NCBI GenBank assembly: GCA_016201575.1
Contig: JACQCN010000010.1
Span: 1-5,854 of the forward strand
Source: Candidatus Rokuibacteriota bacterium
GTDB taxonomy: Bacteria > Methylomirabilota > Methylomirabilia > Rokubacteriales > CSP1-6
Direction of reading: 5' to 3'
Length of the DNA: 5,854 nucleotides
This document shows, one piece after another, positions 1 to 5,499 of the stretch; position 1 is the stretch's first letter; each line of letters opens with the position of its first letter. A program made the translations under genes and the position numbers. The notes beneath the pieces are model-generated. The model did not search any database, was not told the DNA's origin, and saw nothing but the letters and a program-made list of their open reading frames with translations.

Positions 1-422
1 CGGGACAGCCGGGCCAGCAGCCAGTCGCGCAGCAGCGCCGGGTCGGCCAGGACGTGCTCGATCCACGCGGTGAGCGCCGGCCCGATCACGGGCAGGTCCC
101 CGAGCCCGCCGGGGATCGCCACGCCGGGCGCGGCCGCCCACGCCTTGAGATCGCGGAACGCCTGGCGGATCTCGGCGGCCAGCGCGACCGAGACGAGCAG
201 GGCGGGGCCCACGACGAGGACGATCATCAGCAGCGTCATCGCGGCCGACGCCCAGCCGGTGCGGTCGCCGAGGCGCCGCTCGATCAGGCAGAAGAGCGGC
301 CAAGTGGCGATGGCGAGGATGACCGCCCACCCGATTGGGACGAGGAAGGGCCAGAGCACGGCCAGCGCCACGGCGACCAGCAGCGCGAGCGCGCCCAGCT
401 CGACCGCGTGCTGCCCGTTCAC
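1..422 (-). CDS. AI-2E family transporter (PerM-like membrane protein), N-terminal part, runs off the left edge
   Basis: The minus strand is open from a GTG at 422-420 to the window edge, giving 140 residues with no stop; the C-terminal part lies outside. The N-terminus has a short polar lead (VNGQHAVE), then two hydrophobic segments at about residues 9-28 and 29-46 (containing LWPFLVPIGWAVILA), a basic cytoplasmic stretch (IERRLGDR, 47-54) and a third membrane segment at about 58-82. An amphipathic region rich in Ala, Pro and Trp follows. This layout, especially the PxxWAVILA-type second helix and the IERRL loop, is typical of the AI-2E transporter/PerM family (PF01594), multi-pass exporters of mostly unknown substrate. 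Autoinducer transport should not be assumed from the family name. The GTG is 39 bases after the stop of the upstream gene and in the same frame; I see no clear Shine-Dalgarno. It is probably the last visible gene of the folB-folK-sigma operon. Confidence 0.8.
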   Translation of the reverse strand, partial: MNGQHAVELGALALLVAVALAVLWPFLVPIGWAVILAIATWPLFCLIERRLGDRTGWASAAMTLLMIVLVVGPALLVSVALAAEIRQAFRDLKAWAAAPGVAIPGGLGDLPVIGPALTAWIEHVLADPALLRDWLLARLS

Positions 423-461
423 GCGGTCACAGCTCGGCAGTGGCGGTGGGGACTCCGAACC

Positions 462-1136
462 CTACTCGAGGTAGGGCTCGGTCGTCTCCCGGATGCGCAG
501 GAAGTAGGCCGTGAACCGCCCGAGGTCGGCCTCCGACACCATGTCCGAGACGAGGAACGACGCGAGGTCGCCGTGCTTCCAGACGAAGATCGCGAAGCCG
601 TCGTTGCGGGTGAGGGCGGGCCGGTAGCGGTCGACCTGGATCCGGTGGCGCTCGGGGACCATCAGGTTCGGCACCGGCAGCACCATGTAGCTCACCACGT
701 GCTCGTCGGGGTCGATGTAGTGGAAGGCCACGCCGCGCTGGCCCTCGAGGTAGATCGGCTCGCCGGCCACGAAGCGCAGCTCGTTGTCGCCCGCGAACGC
801 CTGCGTGAGCCCGATCCCCGTCTCCTGGGTGAGCCACGGGAGCGAGGCCGGGACGACGCGCGGCCGCGACTCGCCCCAGATCAGGTTGCGCGTGTGCTCG
901 GAGACGACGGCGCGGATGGCGCGGTTGAGCGGGTCGCCGGGCAGCGCCAGCGGCAGCACCGAGACCCAGAACAGCGCCATCGCCATGGCCGTCGCCGCGG
1001 CGCTCAGCAGGGCGGGCCACCACCACCGCGGCGCCCACTCGCGCTCGCGGTGCGCCGCGCGCAGGATGGCCGCCCGCAGCGCCGCCGGCGCCCGGTACCG
1101 GGGCAGCTCGCGGAGGTCGATGTCGGGGTCGGTCAT
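462..1136 (-). CDS. Putative membrane anti-sigma factor lacking the zinc-binding (ZAS) motif
   Basis: This 224-residue protein has a short basic N-terminal tail (about 1-36, containing PRYRAPAALRAAILRAA), one hydrophobic transmembrane segment (about 38-65, starting WWWPALLSAAATA) and a C-terminal domain of about 155 residues, predicted to be extracytoplasmic. The tail resembles the linker that joins the zinc-finger domain to the membrane helix in many proteobacterial anti-sigma factors, and the C-terminal stretch with FVWKHGD and FLVSDM resembles their sensor domains. The protein contains no cysteine, so the usual HxxxCxxC motif is absent. Its ATG (1136-1134) overlaps the sigma factor stop in ATGA, and AAGGA lies 9 bases upstream; this coupling is the main reason to call it the partner that holds the sigma factor at the membrane. 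It could instead be a different sigma-associated sensor. The family call is moderate; the gene itself is secure. Confidence 0.7.
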   Translation of the reverse strand: MTDPDIDLRELPRYRAPAALRAAILRAAHREREWAPRWWWPALLSAAATAMAMALFWVSVLPLALPGDPLNRAIRAVVSEHTRNLIWGESRPRVVPASLPWLTQETGIGLTQAFAGDNELRFVAGEPIYLEGQRGVAFHYIDPDEHVVSYMVLPVPNLMVPERHRIQVDRYRPALTRNDGFAIFVWKHGDLASFLVSDMVSEADLGRFTAYFLRIRETTEPYLE

Positions 1137-1642
1137 TGCCGGTAGTCCTTCAGCAGTTCCCGCAGCCGCTCCTTTCCGCGGAAGATCCGCGACTTCACCG
1201 TGCCGACCGGGCAGTCCATCACCCGGGCGACCTCGTCCAGCGGCATGCCCTCGACCTCGGCCAGCAGGAGCACCATCCGGAACTCCGGGGGGAGCTGCGC
1301 CAGGGCCCGCTCCAGGTCGGTGTGCGCCTCCAGCGCGGCCCCGGTCTCCTCGGGGGCGTCGTGGAAGATCGGCGTGTCCCAGTCCGGGACGCCGTCCTCG
1401 GCGATCGCCGGCTCCCGCGCCCGCAGGCGGTAAAAGGTCAAGAACGTGTTTCTCAGGATCTGGAACAGCCAGGCGCGGAGATTGGTTCCCGGCTGGAACC
1501 GGTGGGAGAAGCGGAAGGCCCGGAGGTACGTCTCCTGCACGAGGTCCTGGGCCTGAGTGCGGTTGCGGGTGAGGTAGATGGCGAGGTTGAACAGCGAGTC
1601 CAGGTACGCGAGAGCCTGCCGCTCGAACTCGGGATCGCTCAC
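1133..1642 (-). CDS. ECF-family RNA polymerase sigma factor (sigma-24/RpoE-like)
   Basis: This 169-residue protein has the two-domain ECF layout. Region 2 spans about residues 10-75, with the core-binding helix DLVQETYLRAFR (33-44) and the -10 recognition stretch NLRAWLFQILRNTF (54-67). An acidic linker with several Pro and Asp residues follows (about 76-105). Region 4 spans about 107-163, with LPPEFRMVLLL, the helix-turn-helix around LDEVARVMDCPVGTVKSRIFRGKERL (about 135-160) and a short basic tail. It redirects RNA polymerase to a specific regulon, normally under control of an anti-sigma factor, here the overlapping downstream gene. The start is GTG at 1642-1640, one base after the folK stop (1646-1644), with no strong Shine-Dalgarno, which suggests translation coupled to folK. 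The target promoter is not evident in this window. The ECF subgroup cannot be set from sequence alone. Confidence 0.93.
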   Translation of the reverse strand: MSDPEFERQALAYLDSLFNLAIYLTRNRTQAQDLVQETYLRAFRFSHRFQPGTNLRAWLFQILRNTFLTFYRLRAREPAIAEDGVPDWDTPIFHDAPEETGAALEAHTDLERALAQLPPEFRMVLLLAEVEGMPLDEVARVMDCPVGTVKSRIFRGKERLRELLKDYRQ

Positions 1643-1643
1643 G

Positions 1644-2195
1644 CTAGAGCTCGAACCACTCCCGCGGCAGGTCGGCGATCTTCACCTCGTGGGCGTCCTC
1701 CATCTCCTCCGCCAGCTGCCGGATGGTCCGGTAGAGCGTGGGGTGCTCGAGCTCGGGCGCGAGGTCCGCGAGCGGCCGGAGGACGAATCCCCGCTCGTGC
1801 ATGAGCAGGTGGGGGATGTGCAGGTCGTCGGACACGCTGATGACCTGGTTCTCGTAGAGCAGGATGTCGATGTCGAGCGGGCGGGGCACGAAGCGCCGGG
1901 CCTCCGGCGTCTGGGCGGGGTCGCGCGTCCGGCCGAGCGAGGCCTCGATCGTCTGCACCCGCTCGAGCAGCGCGCGCGGCGGGAGCGAGGTCTCCACGGC
2001 GACCACGCAGTTGAAGAACCAGTCGCGCCGGTCGGGGAGCTGGCCGGGCTCGGTCTCCCAGGGTTCGGTCTCGTAGACCGGGGAGACCCCGTGAAACCGG
2101 ATGTCGCCCGCGGCCACGAGCCGGCGGAGGGCCTCGCGCAGGACCTCGAGGCGGTTGCCCAGGTTCGCGCCGAGGCTCAGGAAGACCTGGCTCAC
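1644..2195 (-). CDS. folK: 2-amino-4-hydroxy-6-hydroxymethyldihydropteridine pyrophosphokinase (HPPK)
   Basis: The 183-residue product transfers pyrophosphate from ATP to 6-hydroxymethyl-dihydropterin, the folate step after FolB. Visible family motifs are SLGANLGNR (7-15), the pterin-loop region SPVYETEPW (38-46), the Asn/Phe pterin pocket DWFFNCVVAVET (58-69), LGRTR (87-91) and the signature RFVPRPLDIDILLY (101-114), in which D108 and D110 match the two magnesium-binding aspartates. IPH and MHERGFVLRPLADL follow (127-145), then a C-terminal extension rich in Glu that is slightly longer than in the E. coli enzyme (about 160 residues). The start is GTG at 2195-2193, chosen because GGAGG lies 5 bases upstream (2205-2201) and because the codon overlaps the folB stop as GTGA; upstream sequence in this frame belongs to folB read in another frame. 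The protein is cytoplasmic. Confidence 0.95.
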   Translation of the reverse strand: MSQVFLSLGANLGNRLEVLREALRRLVAAGDIRFHGVSPVYETEPWETEPGQLPDRRDWFFNCVVAVETSLPPRALLERVQTIEASLGRTRDPAQTPEARRFVPRPLDIDILLYENQVISVSDDLHIPHLLMHERGFVLRPLADLAPELEHPTLYRTIRQLAEEMEDAHEVKIADLPREWFEL

Positions 2196-2553
2196 TTCCG
2201 CCTCCGGATCAGCTCGACCCCCGGCGTGCCCGTGAGCCCCTCCAGCGGCGCCGTCAGCTTCCGCACCCGCACGCGCACCTCCTCGGCGGGCAGCTCCTGG
2301 AGCAGCGCCTCGGCGAGGCGGCCGGCCAGGCGCTCGATCAGGTTCACCCGCTCGCCCATGCCGATCTCGACGATCCGCCGGGCCACCCGGCCGTAGTCGA
2401 TCGTCTCGCCCAGGCTGTCCGTCCGCGCCGCGGCCGACAGGTCGACGACGAGCTCGACGTCCACCGAAAACCACGCGCCGACGGCCTCTCGGCCCTGGTG
2501 ACACCATGGCGTCCATAGAACCGGACATCCTCGAGAAAAAGCTTATCACTCAT
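2192..2553 (-). pseudogene. folB: Dihydroneopterin aldolase, interrupted by an apparent 1-base deletion
   Basis: FolB cleaves 7,8-dihydroneopterin to 6-hydroxymethyl-dihydropterin and glycolaldehyde. Reading starts at ATG 2553-2551 with MSDKLFLEDVRFYGRHGVTRAE (22 residues), the normal FolB N-terminus including the catalytic Glu22. After the GAG codon (2490-2488) the frame is wrong: only two bases (2487-2486) stand before GCC at 2485, where AVGAWFSVDVELVVDLS and the rest of FolB continue in another frame to TGA (2194-2192). Restoring one base gives about 120 residues, the normal length, with Tyr54, Glu74 (NLIE) and Lys99 (VRVRK) in place of the known active-site residues. As given, translation would leave the family after residue 22 and stop near 2344. 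The remaining domain is uneroded, so the lesion is recent or a sequence error. There is no Shine-Dalgarno before the ATG. Gene identity is secure; the frameshift is seen directly. Confidence 0.9.
2201..2205 (-). promoter_or_regulatory. Shine-Dalgarno GGAGG of folK, inside the end of folB
   Basis: The minus strand reads GGAGG five bases before the GTG at 2195. It is a full match to the ribosome-binding core and decides the folK start. Because it lies within folB, folK can be translated on its own even if folB reading stops early at the frameshift. Confidence 0.75.
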
Positions 2554-2594
2554 GCGGAGGTCAGTGAGGGACAACGGCCGGCAGTCACCGGCAC

Positions 2595-2603
2595 AGGATA
2601 GCA
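2595..2603 (-). promoter_or_regulatory. Candidate extended -10 promoter of the folB operon
   Basis: The minus strand reads TGCTATCCT, an extended -10 (TGn) followed by a hexamer matching TATAAT at four of six positions. It ends 41 bases before the folB ATG, which would give a leader of roughly 34 bases. No good -35 is visible at 17 bases, as is tolerated for extended -10 promoters. The CBS gene has the same type of element at the same distance, which adds support. This is inferred from sequence only. Confidence 0.4.
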
Positions 2604-2845
2604 GAGGTTTAGGCGGCCGCTGCCGCCGTCCCTCACCCATCCCGGCCGTCGTGGGTACACGGACAACACGCGGACAGCCTGACCGTCCTCTGCCTGGCGC
2701 CCGGCTGCCCGAGACGTTCGACGCCCCCCGCATCCTGGCCGCCCATCTCGTCGAGCATTGCCGCTGGGAGCCGGACAGGCGCTGAAGCAGGCGCCGGCCG
2801 CCTCTGGCAAAGCAGTCTGGCGCGCCGAGCACGTGCACCGCGGCC

Positions 2846-2861
2846 CGGGCGACGTCGCCCG
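2846..2861. repeat. 16-bp perfect palindrome between the CBS gene and folB
   Basis: CGGGCGACGTCGCCCG reads the same on both strands. It is flanked by GCACGTG (2829-2835) and CACGTGC (2880-2886), a 7-base inverted pair surrounding it. It could be a dimeric regulator site or a short hairpin (6-bp stem, ACGT loop). It lies about 70 bases after the CBS stop, with no U-tract on either side. Palindromes are more frequent by chance in such GC-rich DNA, so a function is not established. Confidence 0.35.
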
Positions 2862-2928
2862 CGCCGGCCCGGCGGCCGACACGTGCGTGCGCCGGGCAAC
2901 CATGCCGACGCGGATACGAGACGCTAGA

Positions 2929-3342
2929 TCAGTCGGCGTGGCTGTCGAACGCGGTGCTGACCAGATCCGAGAGCGTGAGGATCCCGACCAGCCGGCCGCC
3001 GCCGACGACCGGCAGACAACTGATGGCCCGCGACCGCATCACCTTCGCCGCCTCCTCGAGCGATGTCTCGGGCGTCACGGTGATGACTTCTTTCACCATG
3101 ATCTGTTCGGCCGTTCCGCCGTCGAGCGACGCCAGGAGGTCGAGCAAGAGGCTGTAGATCGCGGGATGAGTGGTGGCCGAGCGGAGGTCGCGATCGGTCA
3201 CGATCCCGACGATCTCGCCATCCTGGACGATAGGGAAGTGCTTCACCCGATGGTCCCTGGCAAGGTTCATCAAGTGGGTCAGCGAGTCATCGGGTCGGGC
3301 TGTCACTACTGGGGATTTCATCACCTCGACAACACGCCTCAT
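2929..3342 (-). CDS. Stand-alone two-CBS-domain protein
   Basis: The 137-residue protein consists of little more than one Bateman module. CBS1 spans about residues 4-58 (VMKSPVVTARPDDSL, HFPIVQDGEIVGIVTDRDLR at about 35-54). CBS2 spans about 78-133 (IMVKEVITVTPETSLEEA, SCLPVVGGGRLVGILTLSDL at about 108-127). Such pairs bind adenosyl compounds (AMP, ATP or SAM depending on the member) and act as cytoplasmic energy or ligand sensors. No effector domain is fused, so its target is unknown. The ATG at 3342-3340 has a GAGGGGGG ribosome binding site 9 bases upstream (3359-3352). It stands alone: 110 bases separate it from dapL upstream and 375 from folB downstream, and it has its own promoter candidate. 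There is no sign of membrane segments or truncation. Confidence 0.92.
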   Translation of the reverse strand: MRRVVEVMKSPVVTARPDDSLTHLMNLARDHRVKHFPIVQDGEIVGIVTDRDLRSATTHPAIYSLLLDLLASLDGGTAEQIMVKEVITVTPETSLEEAAKVMRSRAISCLPVVGGGRLVGILTLSDLVSTAFDSHAD

Positions 3343-3383
3343 GGCAGTGTGCCCCCCTCAGTCATTAGGTCCCACTCCGCCCC

Positions 3384-3392
3384 AGTGTAGCA
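3384..3392 (-). promoter_or_regulatory. Candidate extended -10 promoter of the CBS-domain gene
   Basis: The minus strand reads TGCTACACT: a TGn extension and a hexamer with four of six matches to TATAAT. It ends 41 bases before the ATG, the same spacing as the folB candidate. The -35 position is poor. It lies in the 110-base gap after dapL, where a promoter for a separate transcript would be expected. Confidence 0.4.
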
Positions 3393-3424
3393 GCGAGGGT
3401 GGCGGCACCGGTAGATACGACCCA

Positions 3425-3439
3425 GGGTCGGGGCGACCC
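3425..3439 (-). terminator. Weak hairpin after dapL, possible transcription end
   Basis: GGGTCG and CGACCC form a 6-bp GC-rich stem with a 3-base loop, about 14 bases after the dapL stop codon. There is no T-tract following on the minus strand, so it is not a canonical intrinsic terminator. Its position between dapL and the CBS promoter is the only support for the call. Confidence 0.25.
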
Positions 3440-3452
3440 GATTCCGCCGCCC

Positions 3453-4616
3453 TCACCAGGCGAGCTTCTGCAGGCGCTCCATCGCCTCGGCGATCCGGTC
3501 GGCGCCTAGGGTGAGGGCGACCCGGTAGAAGCCCTCGCCGCTCGGCCCGAAGCCCACGCCCGGCGTCACCACCACGCCGGCCTCTTCCAGCAGCCGCGTC
3601 GCGAAGGCGCGCGAGTCGCCGCCGGTCGGCACCGGGGCCCAGACGAAGAAGGTGGCCCTCGGCACGTCGACCTCCCACCCGAGCGTGCGGAGGCCCTGCA
3701 CCACGATGTCGCGCCGCTCCTGGTAGGTCGTGCGGTAGCGCTCGGGCACGTCCTGGGGGCCGGTGAGCGCGGCGACGCCCGCCTCCTGGATCGCCTGGAA
3801 GGCGCCGGAGTCGACGTTGGTCTTGATCTTGCCGAGCCCGCCGACGGCGTCCGGGTTCCCCACGCAGAAGCCGAGGCGCCAGCCGGTCATCGAGTAGGTC
3901 TTCGACAGCGAGTGGAACTCGACGCCGACCTCCCTGGCGCCGGGGGTGGCCAGGAACGAGGGCGGGAGGTAATCGTCGAACCGGAGCTCCGAGTACATCG
4001 CGTCGTGGCAGACGATGACGTCGTTCCGCCGCGCGAACTCCACCACGTCCCGGAAGAACGCGGGGCTGGCCACGGCCGCGGTCGGGTTGTTCGGGTAGTT
4101 GAGGTACATGAGCTTGGCCCGCCGGGCCACGTCGGCGGGGATGGCGCCGAGGTCGGGCAGGAAGCCGTTGTGGCGGCGGAGGGGCATGAAGAAGCACTCG
4201 CCCCCGGCGAACCACGTCCCCGCGGAGTAGACGGGATACCCGGGGTCGGGCACGAGCACGATCTCGCCCGGGTTCACGAAGGCCAGCGGCATGTGCGCGG
4301 TGCCTTCCTTGGAGCCGATCAGCGTGAGGACCTCGGTCTCCGGATCGAGCGTCACGCCGAAGCGGCGGCGGTACCAGTCGGCCACGGCCTCGCGGAACGC
4401 GAGCATGCCCTCGTAGGACGGGTAGCGGTGGTGCTCCGACTTCTCGGCCGCCGCCTGGAGCGCGCGAACGATGTGCGGCGGCGTCGGGAGGTCGGGATCG
4501 CCGATGCCGAGGTCGATCACGTCGACGCCGCGGGCGCGAACCTCGCGCTTCTTCCGGTCGATCTCGGCGAAGAGGTACGGGGGCAGCTTCCGGAGCCGGT
4601 CGGCGGTCTGGATCAT
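3453..4616 (-). CDS. dapL: LL-diaminopimelate aminotransferase (class I/II PLP aminotransferase)
   Basis: The 387-residue protein is a complete fold-type I aminotransferase. It has LPPYLFAEIDRKK (11-23), DLGIGDPDLPTP (35-46), the phosphate-binding GSKEGTAH (101-108), NYPNNPT (173-179), the ring-nitrogen Asp D205 with Y208 (CHDAMY), the Schiff-base lysine K239 in SLSKTYSMTGWR with R247, and the carboxylate Arg R365 (FYRVAL). The N-terminal pattern and length match the shorter bacterial/archaeal DapL group. The enzyme uses glutamate to convert tetrahydrodipicolinate directly to LL-diaminopimelate, bypassing the succinylase or acetylase steps. dapB two genes upstream supports this over an alanine or aspartate aminotransferase, which sequence alone does not exclude. 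The ATG (4616-4614) overlaps the stop of the FAH gene as ATGA, with no strong Shine-Dalgarno, so translation is probably coupled. Confidence 0.88.
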   Translation of the reverse strand: MIQTADRLRKLPPYLFAEIDRKKREVRARGVDVIDLGIGDPDLPTPPHIVRALQAAAEKSEHHRYPSYEGMLAFREAVADWYRRRFGVTLDPETEVLTLIGSKEGTAHMPLAFVNPGEIVLVPDPGYPVYSAGTWFAGGECFFMPLRRHNGFLPDLGAIPADVARRAKLMYLNYPNNPTAAVASPAFFRDVVEFARRNDVIVCHDAMYSELRFDDYLPPSFLATPGAREVGVEFHSLSKTYSMTGWRLGFCVGNPDAVGGLGKIKTNVDSGAFQAIQEAGVAALTGPQDVPERYRTTYQERRDIVVQGLRTLGWEVDVPRATFFVWAPVPTGGDSRAFATRLLEEAGVVVTPGVGFGPSGEGFYRVALTLGADRIAEAMERLQKLAW

Positions 4617-5374
4617 GGGATCTTTACCACGCTGTTCTTGAGGGCGCCGATGCCCTCGATGCGGACCTCCACGCGGTCGCCCGCGTGCATCGACCCGATT
4701 CCGGCGGGGGTGCCGGTGGTGATCACGTCGCCGGGCAGCAACGTCATGACCTGGGAGAGGCGCGTGATCAAGTCCTCGACGGGGAAGATCAGCATCTTCG
4801 TGTTCGAGGCCTGCCGGCGCTCGCCATTCAGGTACGTCTCGACGTCCACGGCGTTAGGCTCCACGTCGGTGGCGATGCACGGCCCCAGCGGCGCGAAGGT
4901 GTCGAAGGCCTTGGCGCGGCAGGGCCCGCCGTCGCGGCGCTGGATGTCGCGGGCGGTCACGTCGTTGAGGCACGTGTAGCCGAGGACGTAGTCGCGGGCG
5001 CGCGCGGCGGGCACCCGGCGGCAGGCCTTCTTGATGACCACCGCCAGCTCGCCCTCGTAGTCGACGCGCTCGGACATCTCGGGCAGGACGATGGGGTCCT
5101 CGGGGCCGATGATCGCCGACGACGGCTTGAAGAAGATGTAGGGCTCGTCGGGGATCGCCATCCCCACCTCCTCGGCGTGGTCCCGGTAGTTCAGCCCGAT
5201 CGCGACGATCTTGGACGGGACCACCGGCGCCAGGAGCACCACCTGCTTCAGGGAGAACTTCCGCCGGCCCCGCTTGAAGGCGCCGAACGGAGTGCCCACG
5301 TACTCGACCACCTGGCGGCCTTCCAGGGCGCCGTAGCACGTCTTGCCCGCTGCCTTGAACCTGACGATCTTCAT
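4613..5374 (-). CDS. Fumarylacetoacetate hydrolase (FAH) family protein
   Basis: Starting at ATG 5374, the protein has 253 residues: a small N-terminal domain (about 1-50) and the FAH catalytic domain. Visible are GLNYRDHAEE (60-69; H66 and E69 match the His-Glu lid dyad of FAHD1-like enzymes), FFKP (81-84), the metal ligands E107 and E109 (VDYEGEL) and D138 (LNDVTARD), K155 and the GTPAGIG loop (221-227). Relatives are Mg/Mn-dependent hydrolases, isomerases or decarboxylases of 2-keto or enol acids, such as acylpyruvases, oxaloacetate decarboxylase/tautomerase and hydroxyheptadienedioate isomerases. The substrate cannot be told from sequence. A GTG directly before the ATG (5377) is an alternative start, but AGGGGG lies only 3 bases from it and 6 from the ATG, favouring MKIVRFK. 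Its place between dapB and dapL hints at a housekeeping or metabolite-repair job rather than aromatic catabolism; that is inference. Confidence 0.92.
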   Translation of the reverse strand: MKIVRFKAAGKTCYGALEGRQVVEYVGTPFGAFKRGRRKFSLKQVVLLAPVVPSKIVAIGLNYRDHAEEVGMAIPDEPYIFFKPSSAIIGPEDPIVLPEMSERVDYEGELAVVIKKACRRVPAARARDYVLGYTCLNDVTARDIQRRDGGPCRAKAFDTFAPLGPCIATDVEPNAVDVETYLNGERRQASNTKMLIFPVEDLITRLSQVMTLLPGDVITTGTPAGIGSMHAGDRVEVRIEGIGALKNSVVKIP

Positions 5375-5380
5375 CACCGT

Positions 5381-5387
5381 CCCCCTT
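5381..5387 (-). promoter_or_regulatory. Ribosome binding site AAGGGGG of the FAH gene
   Basis: The minus strand reads AAGGGGG, ending 6 bases before the ATG at 5374 and 3 bases before the GTG at 5377. The spacing selects the ATG. The same AGGGGG is complementary to the CCCCCT in the second arm of the hairpin just upstream (5398-5403), so it could be masked. Confidence 0.55.
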
Positions 5388-5393
5388 GCCTGA

Positions 5394-5422
5394 TCGGAGG
5401 GGGCCTCGACGGCCCCCTCCGA
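5394..5422 (-). terminator. Strong 12-bp hairpin in the dapB-FAH spacer (terminator or leader structure)
   Basis: Positions 5394-5405 and 5411-5422 are perfectly complementary over 12 bp (arm TCGGAGGGGGCC) around a 5-base loop. The stem is almost all G:C. No T-tract follows on the minus strand; instead TCAGGC and the FAH ribosome binding site come next, 6 bases on. It may end dapB transcription without a U-tract, or it may be a leader structure of the FAH-dapL mRNA. The inverted repeat is certain; its role is not. Confidence 0.5.
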
Positions 5423-5443
5423 GGCCTCCCCCAGAACCGGGTT

Positions 5444-5462
5444 GCGCCGGCGGAGCCGGCGC
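5444..5462. repeat. 8-bp inverted repeat in the dapB-FAH spacer
   Basis: GCGCCGGC and GCCGGCGC form a perfect 8-bp stem with a GGA loop. With the repeat at 5471-5494 (GCTCAG/CTGAGC, 12-base loop, starting 6 bases after the dapB stop) and the 12-bp hairpin at 5394-5422, it makes three successive stems in 125 bases. Transcript end or mRNA 3' protection for dapB is plausible; no T-tract is present. Confidence 0.45.
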
Positions 5463-5499
5463 TCGAACAGGCTCAGTCCGGCAGCTCCCTGAGCGTAGT

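Larger units (their letters stand above)
2554..2928. other. 375-base stretch without a recognisable gene between the CBS gene and folB
   Basis: None of the open frames on either strand gives a product that looks like a protein: all are Arg/Pro/Gly/Ser-rich shadows of GC-rich DNA. The stretch holds a candidate folB promoter (2595-2603), a 16-bp perfect palindrome (2846-2861), and two CACGTG boxes 50 bases apart (2830-2835 and 2880-2885). I see no tRNA, no U-tract terminator and no known riboswitch motif. A GTTCGA at 2715-2720 is not flanked by a T-arm stem. Confidence 0.6.

Noticed and set aside
460..476. CCCTAC/GTAGGG inverted repeat (6 bp, 5-base loop) at the end of the anti-sigma gene, considered as a terminator
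   Set aside because: It lies within the last codons, has no T-tract, and the transporter gene follows closely in the same operon; chance is a sufficient explanation.
54..1145. Long plus-strand open frame (363 codons) and similar plus-strand frames over 784-1572, 1136-1804, 1578-2396, 3912-4979 and 4685-5503
   Set aside because: All lie opposite well-supported minus-strand genes, have Arg/Gly/Pro/His-rich low-complexity products and come from the high third-position GC.
2486..2493. Programmed -1 frameshift in folB
   Set aside because: There is no X XXY YYZ slippery heptamer, and FolB families are not known to use frameshifting; a simple base loss or a sequence error is more likely.
2715..2720. 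GTTCGA resembling a tRNA T-loop
   Set aside because: The flanking five bases on each side are not complementary, and no acceptor, D or anticodon arms can be placed around it.
2778..2795. GGCGC/GCGCC inverted repeat with 8-base loop as a terminator for the CBS gene
   Set aside because: It has only five base pairs, is over 130 bases from the CBS stop and has no T-tract.
2550..2903. Minus-strand frames in the CBS-folB gap (117 and 88 codons), possible small genes
   Set aside because: The products are dominated by Arg, Gly, Pro and Ser with no hydrophobic pattern; there is no ribosome binding site and no family resemblance.
2758..3390. Plus-strand frame of 210 codons covering the gene-free region and the CBS gene
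   Set aside because: Most of it is antisense to the CBS gene; the part in the gap has no recognisable domain, and the composition is that of a shadow frame.
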